From Planctomycetota bacterium (GTDB lineage Bacteria > Planctomycetota > B15-G4), in contig JAJDEO010000063.1 in the NCBI GenBank assembly GCA_029259745.1, positions 310,001-374,000 on the forward strand: a stretch of 64,000 nt of DNA, written 5' to 3'. The position numbers and the translations under genes are program-made. The notes below the pieces were generated by a model. The model saw nothing but the letters and a program-made list of their open reading frames with translations, had not been told where the DNA came from and searched no databases. Positions 42,909-51,993 of this stretch are shown here, in pieces; the stretch's first letter is position 1; each line of letters begins with the position of its first letter.

Positions 42909-44723
42909 ATGCCAGGGATGCGCGTTTGGATCGTCGTTGCGGTGGGGTTTGCGGTCGTGACATGGACCGTCTTCGCGGACGGCGCTCGAAGTTCTGAAGA
43001 GCGCCGTGCGGTGACGGCGGCCAGGTTCGGCGCGCTTCATGTGACGGTTCGCGCGAATCCCGTCGTCGACGAGTCCGCTGCGGCGGAACGCGGAGAGGTC
43101 GTCGTGACGCGCGCGGGCGGCTGCGATGCGATGCCCGGTGTCGTCCTGATCTTGAAGCGGCGCGCCGACGGAACAACGCGCAAGGCCTTCGGACGTCACT
43201 CGCGTTGGGAGTGGGATGATCTCGCGAGCGGCGACTACGAACTGTCCGTCGGGCCCGACTTCGCGAGCGTGTGGTCGTGCGACCACGGCGTGATCAACGT
43301 CTACCCGAGCAGCACGACGGAGGTGGCCGTCGCGTTGACGGCGTCGAACCGCGTGGCCGGGCGGATCGTGGATGGCGCGACGAACGCGGTCCCGCAAGGG
43401 CTGCGCCTGACGCTGCACACGTGGCGCAACGGCGCGTACGTGGCGGAGCGCCGCGCGCCCGTGATGCCGTCGCCCGACGGCGCGTTTTGTGTCGAAGGCT
43501 GGCGGCTTCCGTCAGATGACATCGACAGTGCGCGGCTCATCGTCTCCGCGCCCGGTTACGCCGACACACGAACAGAGCTGCTCGCGGTCGACAACGGCGC
43601 GACGTTCCAACTCGACGACCTCGACATCCGCATGTTCGGGCCGACGGTCGTGAAAGGCACGGTCACGAGTCCGGCGGGGAAGCCGATGACGCGCGTGCTC
43701 GTTCGCGCGGCGGAGGCCCGAACCGGCGTCGTGTCCGAGTGGGATCCTGACGTGTCCCACTCGGCACTCACGGATGCGCAGGGTCGGTATGAACTCGTGT
43801 TCGCGGGCTCGTTCGACGGCACGATCGAAGTCGAGAACGCGCGCTTCAAGACGACGCACTCGTCAGCGCTGATGCTCGAGCCCGGTGAGCAACGCACGGT
43901 CGACATCGTCGTCAAGCCGCTCGACGACTCGATCCGCGGCCGCCTCATGGTCGATGGCACGCCGCTTGGCGGGTACACCGTGCTCGTGGTCGCTTCGGGA
44001 CGTGACACGCACTGGCGATGGGACGAGGTCACGGACGAGAAAGGCGAGTTCGAGGCGATCGGCGTCGCCCCGGGTGCCCATCGCATCTACGTGACAGACG
44101 TCAGTGGACCGCAGAGCAACGTCCTCGGTTCGCTCAGCAATGTCCTCGCGATTCGGAACATCGATGTCGTCCACGGCGTGTCCCCGTACGTCGAGTTCGA
44201 CTTCGACGCCGGCCCACCGGTGTCGGTGTACGTGAACGTCAGCTCGAGTTCGGAAGCCTCGATGACGGGTGCGCTCTACGACCCGTACAACCAGGCGTTC
44301 GTCGGGCGGCCAGCCAGAGTGGTTGCAGGGGGCGTCGCTCTCTGGTCACCGGTACGCCGCGAAGTCTTCGTGACGGTGACGGGGGGTGGCGACGGCACGA
44401 TCATCTGCGCGCTTGTCCCGCTGGATCTCACGAGCGGTGTCAGCCCGGCGAACCTGCTGATCGACACGACACGCAGTGAACTCCACGTGTCGGCGAGCGA
44501 GGACGAGTCCGACGACAAGCTGCGAGTCATCGCCGCCACGGGAAACGCCGACGTCGACGCGTTCATCAACGGCGGCGGATGGCTGTCGCCGACGCCCGTG
44601 ACGTCGAGCGTCACGTATCACGGGTTGCCCGACGGCAACTACACGCTCCGCCGCGAAGGCGAGCATCCCGGCGAGGTCTCCGTGACCGTCGGCGCCTCGA
44701 CCGTGGAGGTCGAGGCGCCTTGA
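42909..44723 (+). CDS. Secreted protein with carboxypeptidase-regulatory-like domains
   Basis: A 604-residue exported protein with an N-terminal signal or anchor helix (WIVVAVGFAVVTWTVFADG). It contains several beta-sandwich domains of the carboxypeptidase regulatory / CNA-B kind: NRVAGRIVDGATNAVPQGLRL..., VVKGTVTSPAGKPMTRVLVRAAE...SALTDAQGRYELV, and SIRGRLMVDGTPLGGYTVLV...TDEKGEFEAIGVAPGAHRI. These domains are usually structural or adhesive. No enzyme motif is visible. The next gene is convergent, with 28 bases between the stops. Confidence 0.7.
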   Translation: MPGMRVWIVVAVGFAVVTWTVFADGARSSEERRAVTAARFGALHVTVRANPVVDESAAAERGEVVVTRAGGCDAMPGVVLILKRRADGTTRKAFGRHSRWEWDDLASGDYELSVGPDFASVWSCDHGVINVYPSSTTEVAVALTASNRVAGRIVDGATNAVPQGLRLTLHTWRNGAYVAERRAPVMPSPDGAFCVEGWRLPSDDIDSARLIVSAPGYADTRTELLAVDNGATFQLDDLDIRMFGPTVVKGTVTSPAGKPMTRVLVRAAEARTGVVSEWDPDVSHSALTDAQGRYELVFAGSFDGTIEVENARFKTTHSSALMLEPGEQRTVDIVVKPLDDSIRGRLMVDGTPLGGYTVLVVASGRDTHWRWDEVTDEKGEFEAIGVAPGAHRIYVTDVSGPQSNVLGSLSNVLAIRNIDVVHGVSPYVEFDFDAGPPVSVYVNVSSSSEASMTGALYDPYNQAFVGRPARVVAGGVALWSPVRREVFVTVTGGGDGTIICALVPLDLTSGVSPANLLIDTTRSELHVSASEDESDDKLRVIAATGNADVDAFINGGGWLSPTPVTSSVTYHGLPDGNYTLRREGEHPGEVSVTVGASTVEVEAP

Positions 44724-44751
44724 TCAGCGGGGGATGCAGGACGTAAGTGTG

Positions 44752-45078
44752 TCAGCCGGCGCGGCGGCGGCGTGAGTTCACGCGTTCGAGACGGCGTGAG
44801 ATGGTTCGCGAGAGACGCTGGGCGGCGCGCGAGGCTGCTGCGAACGGATCGTCGGAGCGTTCCGTCACGATGAGGGATCCGCCCCGGGCGAGCTGGACCT
44901 GGAGTCGACACTCGATGTCTTCCTTGCCACCCTTCGGCCCGTTGACGTCCACGAGCTGCATGCGCACGTTGCGCACACGCTCGGCGAAACGCCCAAGGGC
45001 GAAGTGGATCTTGCGCTCGGTGAACTGGCGCAGGGCACTGGTCATCGAAACACCATCGGCACGAACGTGAAACCTCAT
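44752..45078 (-). CDS. hpf: Ribosome hibernation factor HPF/RaiA family (short form)
   Basis: A 108-residue protein with the beta-alpha-beta3-alpha fold of ribosome-associated HPF/RaiA proteins: MRFHVRADGVSMTSALRQFTERKIHFALGRF-type opening (in shorter pieces RFHVRADG and RKIHFALGRF), the DVNGPKGGKEDIECR strand and a terminal basic helix (RLSRTISRRLERVNSRRRR). Short forms bind the small subunit near the decoding site and help dimerise or silence ribosomes in stationary phase; the long-form dimerisation domain is absent. The ATG at 45078 is preferred to upstream codons. Divergent from the LysR gene, 140 bases apart. Confidence 0.75.
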   Translation of the reverse strand: MRFHVRADGVSMTSALRQFTERKIHFALGRFAERVRNVRMQLVDVNGPKGGKEDIECRLQVQLARGGSLIVTERSDDPFAAASRAAQRLSRTISRRLERVNSRRRRAG

Positions 45079-45218
45079 GGCTGACTCCAGGTTGAAGGGT
45101 CCGGCGACGGGGCTGAGTTTCGTCCGTCGCTCACGTGAAATATCGACCAGGAACCACCGTAAGAAAAGGGCCATAATGTCGACGTCTTACGTCAATCAGA
45201 TCGACGGAGCGTCAAGCG

Positions 45219-46118
45219 ATGGAATGGCTCAACTATCACCATCTCCAGTACTTCTGGACCGTTGTGCAGGAAGGTGGGATCGCGGCGGCGAGTCGGAAGC
45301 TCGGAGTGGGACGTCCGTCGATCTCCATGCAGATCAAGTCACTCGAGACGTTCTTCGGTGGGAAGTTGTTCGAACGCCGGGGGAGGTATCTTGAGCTGAC
45401 CGAAACGGGACGTCTCGTACACCGCTACGCAGAGGACATCTTCGACACGGGGCGTGAGCTCGTCGATGCGGTGCGCAATCGACCCATCGGGCGGCCGATG
45501 ACGTTCCGCGTAGGGATCGCGGACGTCATGCCGAAGATCGTCGCGTTCCAGCTGCTGCTCCCCGCCCTGGACGCTGACGACGACGTCGCGCTCTCCTGCC
45601 GAGAAGACGTCCCCGAGCGTCTCTTCGCCGCTCTCGCCGTGCACGAAGTCGACCTCGTCCTCTCCGACACTGCGCTTCCGCCCGGCCTCGACGTGCGCGC
45701 CTACAACCACCGCGTGGGCCAGTCGACCACGACCCTCTTCGGCACGCCGTCACTCGCGAAGCGCTATCGCCGCAACTTCCCCGCATCACTCGACGGCGCA
45801 CCGTTTCTCCTGCCGTCACACAACGCCGCGAACCGCCGTTCGTTCGAGCGTTGGTGTGAAGAGGTCGACATCCGACCGACCCTCGTCGGCGAGTTCGACG
45901 ACAGCGCGCTGCGCATGGTTTTCGGACGTGCAGGGCGCGGCGTGTTCCCCGCACCGACGGTCGTGAGTGAACAGATCTGCAAGCAGTACGGCGTCAAGCC
46001 GATCGGCGAGATCCCCGAAGTGCGCGAGCGCTTCTACGCCATCTCACCGGAACGCAAGATCAAGCACCCCGCCGTCGCACGCATCGTGGAGAGCGCCAAG
46101 GCCGGGTTGTTCGCGTGA
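45219..46118 (+). CDS. LysR-family regulator, NhaR-like
   Basis: A 299-residue transcription regulator. The N-terminal winged helix (EWLNYHHLQYFWTVVQEGGIAAASRKLGVGRPSISMQIKSLE, read here as residues 2-43 with key motif YHHLQYFW) is close to NhaR, the sodium/proton-antiporter activator, and the effector domain follows (about 90-295, GVGIADVMPKIV region). NhaR-type proteins respond to Na+ and pH. No antiporter gene is nearby, so the target is unknown. Divergent from the hpf-like gene; both may be controlled from the 140-base gap. Confidence 0.82.
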   Translation: MEWLNYHHLQYFWTVVQEGGIAAASRKLGVGRPSISMQIKSLETFFGGKLFERRGRYLELTETGRLVHRYAEDIFDTGRELVDAVRNRPIGRPMTFRVGIADVMPKIVAFQLLLPALDADDDVALSCREDVPERLFAALAVHEVDLVLSDTALPPGLDVRAYNHRVGQSTTTLFGTPSLAKRYRRNFPASLDGAPFLLPSHNAANRRSFERWCEEVDIRPTLVGEFDDSALRMVFGRAGRGVFPAPTVVSEQICKQYGVKPIGEIPEVRERFYAISPERKIKHPAVARIVESAKAGLFA

Positions 46119-46239
46119 TGACGCGCTCGTCGGCGAAGAAGGGATCCAAGGCGCAGTAGAACAAGCGTTCGAGGGCCCTTAGTCTCTGACTTCCGAAGCG
46201 GTGTTTCGGAGTCGCCGATGCTCGCGAGATCGCAGGGAA

Positions 46240-47286
46240 ATGAACGACATCTGGATAGTTCGCGCGGGTCGTGGCGCGAGTGACATCGATCTCTTTGTCG
46301 ACAAGAGCATCGTCGCGATAGGCTTCACAGATCGACTCGGCAGCCGGGCCATCGGCGCGAGCCGTGAAGAGGTGACGGCCCTGTATCAACAAGCCCATCC
46401 GAGCTTGTCGAAGGGCAAGCTCACGGTGTTCGCCGGGCAGGTGTACCGCTTCGTCAATGCGATCGAAGTCGGCGATTCCGTGGCGACGTATGACTCCGGT
46501 CGTCGCCGCTACTACCTCGGGACGATCGCGAGCCAAGCTCGCTTCGACGAGAGCATCTCCGAACGCTGCAACTACGTACGCGACGTGAAGTGGAGTCATC
46601 GTGTACTTCGCGACAGCATCTCGCTCGGAACGCGCAACTCGCTCGGTGCGATCCTCACGCTGTTTCGCCTGAAGTCGGAGGCTTCCGCGGAGCTCGAGCG
46701 ATTGGCTGTTCCGATCGATGCGCCCGACGACGCTGATCCGCCGCCCGCGCCCGAGGCGACTCGCAGCGACGCATCCGACGAAGATCTCGGTAGCGATCTG
46801 GAAGAGCGCCGGGATAGCGTGGTCGAGGAGGCATCCGAGCTCATCGAGGACGCCTTGGCGCAGCTCGAGCCGTACCCCATGCAGGACCTCGTCGCCGGGA
46901 TCCTGCGCGCGATGGGATACAAGACCCGCGTTGCGCCACCCGGTGCCGATCGAGGTGTTGACATCATGGCGTCACCCGACGGTCTCGGTTTGCAGGAGCC
47001 GCGCATCTTCGTCGAGGTCAAGCACCGCCCGCAGACCACGATGGGCAGTCAGCAGTTGCGCACGTTCCTCGGCGGCCGACAGCCCGGCGACCGATGTCTC
47101 TACGTCAGCACCGGAGGCTTCACGCGCGAAGCTCGCTACGAGGCCGAGCGGTCGAACGTCCCGATCACGCTCGTGGGTCTTCCCGATCTCCGTCGACTGC
47201 TTGTCGAGCACTACGAGCAGCTCGATGTCGAGACGAAGCAGATGGTTCCTCTCTCGCGTGTGTACTGGCCCGTCGGGGGGCGTTGA
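46240..47286 (+). CDS. Mrr-type restriction endonuclease (solo)
   Basis: A 348-residue protein with an N-terminal domain (about 1-150) beginning MNDIWIVRAGRGASDIDLF, typical of Mrr-family 'restriction system' proteins, an acidic linker (155-195), and a C-terminal Mrr catalytic domain (about 200-330). The PD-(D/E)xK site is visible as Asp241 in RGVDIMASP and Glu259-Val-Lys261 in FVEVKHR, preceded by GYKTRVAPPGADRG. Such proteins cut modified foreign DNA (type IV restriction). No methyltransferase or specificity subunit is adjacent. The ATG at 46240 follows CAGGGA; an earlier GTG adds 13 codons. Convergent with boxR, 16 bases apart. Confidence 0.85.
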   Translation: MNDIWIVRAGRGASDIDLFVDKSIVAIGFTDRLGSRAIGASREEVTALYQQAHPSLSKGKLTVFAGQVYRFVNAIEVGDSVATYDSGRRRYYLGTIASQARFDESISERCNYVRDVKWSHRVLRDSISLGTRNSLGAILTLFRLKSEASAELERLAVPIDAPDDADPPPAPEATRSDASDEDLGSDLEERRDSVVEEASELIEDALAQLEPYPMQDLVAGILRAMGYKTRVAPPGADRGVDIMASPDGLGLQEPRIFVEVKHRPQTTMGSQQLRTFLGGRQPGDRCLYVSTGGFTREARYEAERSNVPITLVGLPDLRRLLVEHYEQLDVETKQMVPLSRVYWPVGGR

Positions 47287-47302
47287 GGCGCGAAGTGCCG
47301 CC

Positions 47303-48043
47303 CTACTCCTCCAACCACTCCAAGATCGCGCTGCAGGTCTCGTTCGTGTCGCGGTGTGACGTGTCTACCGTGAGGGCGGCCTGGGCGTAGAGGTCGCGGC
47401 GTTTGTTCAGCAGCATGCGGAGCTGCTCCATCGCGCGCGGTCGGCCTGACATGGGGCGGGTGTCGCCCTGGGCGACGACGCGGCGCCAGTGGTCGGCAGG
47501 CGCGGCCGAGAGCCAGACGGTCCGACAGGTTTGGCGGAGCCGCTCGTAGATCACGGGGTCGGTGACGATTGAGCCGCCGGGTGCGAGCACGCCAGCGCCA
47601 GTGCGGCTGAGCCAGCGTTCGAGGGCCTCGCGCTGCAGCTCGCGGTAGTAGGGCTCGCCGTGAAGGGTGAAGAGCTCGGCGAGGTCCATGCCGGCGAGCT
47701 CGGCGATGAGTTCGTCGAGCTCCGTGAACGGCACCTCGAGGCGCTGGGCCAGGGCGCGGCCGACGGTCGTCTTGCCGGCGCCGCGCAGGCCGATGAGGGC
47801 GACACGGTGCTCGGGTGCCGTGGCGAGGTCGATGTCGCAGAGCTCGCCGAGCGGCTGACGCAGCGACCGGGCCAGGGCCGCGAGCTTGAGGAGCGAGAGG
47901 TTCGCGTCGCCCTTCTCGGCCATGCGGATGTAGCGCTTGGAGACGCCTGAGCGGTCGGCGACGTCCTCAAGGGAGAGGTGGGCCGTGTTACGCGCGGCCC
48001 TGAGGCGGCGGCCGATTTCGGCGAGTAGGGCGTCGTCACGCAA
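47303..48043 (-). CDS. boxR: BoxR/BzdR-type regulator (HTH plus shikimate-kinase-like domain)
   Basis: Controls benzoate degradation genes by sensing benzoyl-CoA. The 246-residue protein has an XRE helix-turn-helix (about 8-65; LEDVADRSGVSKRYIRMAE) fused to a shikimate-kinase-like domain with P-loop GLRGAGKTT (85-93) and the BzdR/BoxR segment HWRRVVAQGDTRPMSGR. In known homologues this domain binds benzoyl-CoA and releases repression. The start is TTG at 48043, supported by GGAG (48051-48054) seven bases ahead; a GTG at 48076 lacks such a signal and would run through the likely operator. Divergent from boxC, its expected target. Confidence 0.9.
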   Translation of the reverse strand: MRDDALLAEIGRRLRAARNTAHLSLEDVADRSGVSKRYIRMAEKGDANLSLLKLAALARSLRQPLGELCDIDLATAPEHRVALIGLRGAGKTTVGRALAQRLEVPFTELDELIAELAGMDLAELFTLHGEPYYRELQREALERWLSRTGAGVLAPGGSIVTDPVIYERLRQTCRTVWLSAAPADHWRRVVAQGDTRPMSGRPRAMEQLRMLLNKRRDLYAQAALTVDTSHRDTNETCSAILEWLEE

Positions 48044-48110
48044 TATCTTGCTCCGGGAAGTGCAGCATATTGCCACATTTGTTGTGCGCAGTGCAAGATG
48101 ATGCTCTATT
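48040..48110 (+). promoter_or_regulatory. Likely BoxR operator and boxC promoter
   Basis: The boxR-boxC divergent gap holds two TGCA motifs (48061-48064 and 48092-48095), 31 bases or three helical turns apart, and an inverted pair GCAATAT (48040-48046) / ATATTGC (48067-48073). TGCA repeats inside palindromes are described for BzdR operators. A sigma70-like promoter for boxC can be drawn as TTGTGC (48082-48087), 17-base spacer, TCTATT (48105-48110), with the second TGCA in the spacer, which would suit repression. The match to consensus is partial. Confidence 0.45.
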
Positions 48111-48215
48111 CTGCGTCGCTTGTGAGGGCGATCTGCTGATGTCTCAAGGAGAGGCGCCGGCGCCATCCGTCTCGCACTCCACCGCCCCGACCTCCCTCCG
48201 CACGGAGCCCGACCG

Positions 48216-49892
48216 ATGGCCGAAGCCGCCACCGCACCCGCCGCCACGGCGTCCGACCGCAAGCACTACGACTTCGACCTGCGTCCCGACCAGTTCACGC
48301 ACTGGCAGCTCAGCGTCGAGGGCGACATCGCGCGCCTCGTCATGAACGTGCAGGAGGACAAGGGTGAGCGCGACGGCTATGTGCTGAAGCTCAACAGCTA
48401 CGACATCGGCGTCGACATCGAGCTCGCCTCCTCGATCCAGTGGCTGCGCTTCACGCACCCGGAGGTGAAGTGCATCGTGCTCTCGGGCGCGCTCGACCGC
48501 GTGTTCTGCTCGGGCGCGAACATCCTGATGCTGCGCACGTCCGCGCACGCCTTCAAAGTCAACTTCTGCAAGTACACCAACGAAACGCGCCTCTACCTCG
48601 AGGACGCGTCTGCGAGCAGCGGCATGAAGACGCTCGCGGCGCTCAACGGCACAGCGAGTGGCGGCGGCTATGAGCTCGCGCTCGCCGCCGACCGCATCCT
48701 GCTCGTCGACGATCGCAGCAGCGCCGTGTCGTTCCCAGAGCTCCCGCTGCTCGGCGTGCTGCCGGGCACCGGCGGCCTGACGCGCGTCGTCGACAAGCGC
48801 ATGGTGCGCCGCGACCTCGCGGACGTCTTCTCGACGGTTGCCGAAGGCGTCAAGGGCAAGCGCGCGGTGAAGTGGAACCTCGTCGACCGCGTCGCGGCGC
48901 TGTCGAAGTTTCCCGAGGTCGTCGAAGAGGAAGCGCGCGCTCTGGCTGACAGCGTCGAGAAGACGACGACGCCCGGCATCGAGCTTGCGCGCATCGCTCC
49001 CGACTACCGCGACGACGGGTTCGACTACGAGTACGTCAAGGTCGACATCGATGAGGCGACGCGCACGGGGTCGATCACGCTCACCGTGCCCGACTCGGTC
49101 GGCCCGTCCAACGCCGACGAAGCCTACGCCGCCGGCGCCGCCTGGTGGCCGCTGGCCGCCTTCCGCCAGCTCGACGACGCGCTGTGTCACCTGCGCCTCG
49201 AGTACCTCGAGATCGGCACGTTCTGCCTGTACACGCGCGGCTCGGCCGACGTCATGCTCGGCATCGACGCCGTGCTCGAGTCCGGCAAGGACCACTGGTT
49301 CGTCAACGAAGTGCGCCACTTCCTCAAGCGCGCACTCAAGCGCCTCGACCTCACGGCGCGCTCGTTCTTCGCGATCGCCGACGAAGGTTCCTGCTTCGCC
49401 GGCACGCTGCTCGAGATGGCCCTCGCCGCCGACCGCTTCTACGTGCTCAACGATCCCGACTCGCCCGTCACACTCGGCACCTCGACGATGAACGCCGGCC
49501 CGTACCCGATGTCCAACGGCCTTACGCGCCTGCAGACGCGCTTCCTCGGGACACCCGACTCCGTCGACGAGATCCTCGCCGTCGGAGGCACGTTCGATGC
49601 CGAGCAAGCCGATGACCTCGGCCTCGCGACCTTCGCGCCCGACATCATCGACTGGGACGATGAGCTGCGCCTCGCGATCGAGGAGCGCGCGTCTTTCTCA
49701 CCCGACGGACTCACCGGCATGGAAGCCAACCTGCGCTTCGCCGGCCCTGAAACGATGGAAACGAAGATCTTCGGCCGCCTCTCGGCCTGGCAGAACTGGA
49801 TCTTCCAGCGCCCGAACGCCGTCGGCGAGCGCGGTGCGCTCAACTGCTACGGCACGCCGAACCGCCCCGAGTTCGCCTACGCGCGCACCTGA
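48216..49892 (+). CDS. boxC: Benzoyl-CoA-dihydrodiol lyase
   Basis: Opens the ring in the aerobic benzoyl-CoA (box) pathway: it hydrolyses 2,3-epoxybenzoyl-CoA to 3,4-dehydroadipyl-CoA semialdehyde and formate. The 558-residue protein has two enoyl-CoA-hydratase-like halves. The first carries CIVLSGALDRVFCSGANILML and LNGTASGGGYELALAADRILL, the second a further crotonase-like segment (SFFAIADEGSCFAGTLLEMALAADR). Length and motif order match BoxC rather than ordinary hydratases. It starts 172 bases from boxR on the other strand, and boxB follows after 258 bases. Confidence 0.93.
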   Translation: MAEAATAPAATASDRKHYDFDLRPDQFTHWQLSVEGDIARLVMNVQEDKGERDGYVLKLNSYDIGVDIELASSIQWLRFTHPEVKCIVLSGALDRVFCSGANILMLRTSAHAFKVNFCKYTNETRLYLEDASASSGMKTLAALNGTASGGGYELALAADRILLVDDRSSAVSFPELPLLGVLPGTGGLTRVVDKRMVRRDLADVFSTVAEGVKGKRAVKWNLVDRVAALSKFPEVVEEEARALADSVEKTTTPGIELARIAPDYRDDGFDYEYVKVDIDEATRTGSITLTVPDSVGPSNADEAYAAGAAWWPLAAFRQLDDALCHLRLEYLEIGTFCLYTRGSADVMLGIDAVLESGKDHWFVNEVRHFLKRALKRLDLTARSFFAIADEGSCFAGTLLEMALAADRFYVLNDPDSPVTLGTSTMNAGPYPMSNGLTRLQTRFLGTPDSVDEILAVGGTFDAEQADDLGLATFAPDIIDWDDELRLAIEERASFSPDGLTGMEANLRFAGPETMETKIFGRLSAWQNWIFQRPNAVGERGALNCYGTPNRPEFAYART

Positions 49893-49895
49893 TCT

Positions 49896-50060
49896 ATGCA
49901 GCGCTTCGCAAAAGCCATTCCGTTCGTGGCGGCACTCGCCGGGCCGATTTCGGCGTTGCCGGACGTCGACGAGTCCACCAACTCGGCTCCGGTCCGTCGC
50001 CCTGAACTCGACCCGGCGAACAACACCCCGAACGAAAGCACTTTCACGAGACGCTGCTGA
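49896..50060 (+). CDS. Possible small signal-peptide-like ORF between boxC and boxB
   Basis: A 54-codon ATG frame starting three bases after the boxC stop. Its first 20 residues look like a weak signal peptide (RFAKAIPFVAALAGPISAL), followed by a polar Pro/Asn/Thr-rich part. There is no good ribosome-binding site and no family, and its 3' end runs into the first copy of a tandem repeat. It may well be chance in a GC-rich gap. Confidence 0.2.
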   Translation: MQRFAKAIPFVAALAGPISALPDVDESTNSAPVRRPELDPANNTPNESTFTRRC

Positions 50061-50107
50061 CCGCACAGCGAACGAAAGCACCTGCACGGCACGCTGCTGA
50101 CCACACA
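50029..50107. repeat. Two-copy tandem repeat upstream of boxB
   Basis: Two imperfect 39-base copies (50029-50067 and 50069-50107) with a 40-base period; both contain CGAACGAAAGCAC and ACGCTGCTGACC, with five or so differences. They lie 44 bases before the boxB start, so they are in the boxB leader. Confidence 0.85.
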
Positions 50108-50150
50108 ACCACACACTCGTCCCTGAACACACGACCCGGAGCTCACCACC

Positions 50151-51569
<1,419 letters not shown>

Positions 51570-51595
51570 TCCGCCAAGGCTTCACAGCAGGCCTG

Positions 51596-51633
51596 AACTG
51601 CCGCGTCTCCTCACGAAGAGGGGCGCGGCAGTT
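51596..51633 (+). terminator. Hairpin terminator after boxB
   Basis: A 10-bp perfect stem (51596-51605 with 51624-51633), extendable with mismatches into the loop, 26 bases after the boxB stop, followed by a T-containing stretch. It probably ends the box transcript. Confidence 0.7.
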
Positions 51634-51714
51634 TGCGTTTGTGGGGTCGCGTTCTGCGTCGTCGACTTCGTTCATATGGCAGGAAAGCGATGTTTAGGCC
51701 GTGCTCTTGCCCTC

Positions 51715-51877
51715 AACAGCCTGTTGAAGAACTGCTCTGAGTGCGACGTGCGTGACCGAGTGTGCCTGTACCCGTGTGGGAACGCAGGCGAATCGGTGGA
51801 TTCGTCGAGGCTCCCGCGCTCGCACAGGCTCGCTCGAGTGCGTGCGGCGCGCCGGATGAGTTTTTCAACGGGCTGTT
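51715..51877. mobile_element. Possible MITE-like element with 19-base inverted repeats
   Basis: A 163-base segment whose ends (51715-51733 and 51859-51877) are inverted repeats matching at 17 of 19 positions (AACAGCCYGTTGAARAACT). No open frame of note lies inside. Repeats of this kind resemble insertion-sequence ends; no clear target-site duplication was found. It sits between the box terminator and the TIR gene. Confidence 0.5.
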
Positions 51878-51993
51878 AACTCACTTCACTGCGATCGAAA
51901 ACCTCGCTTTAGACTCAGGCGTGCTTCGGAAGGGAAGCGTGTCGGGCCTGCGCAGTGCGCGCCTGGGTCTGCAGGAGAGCGAGTGGGAGGTGG

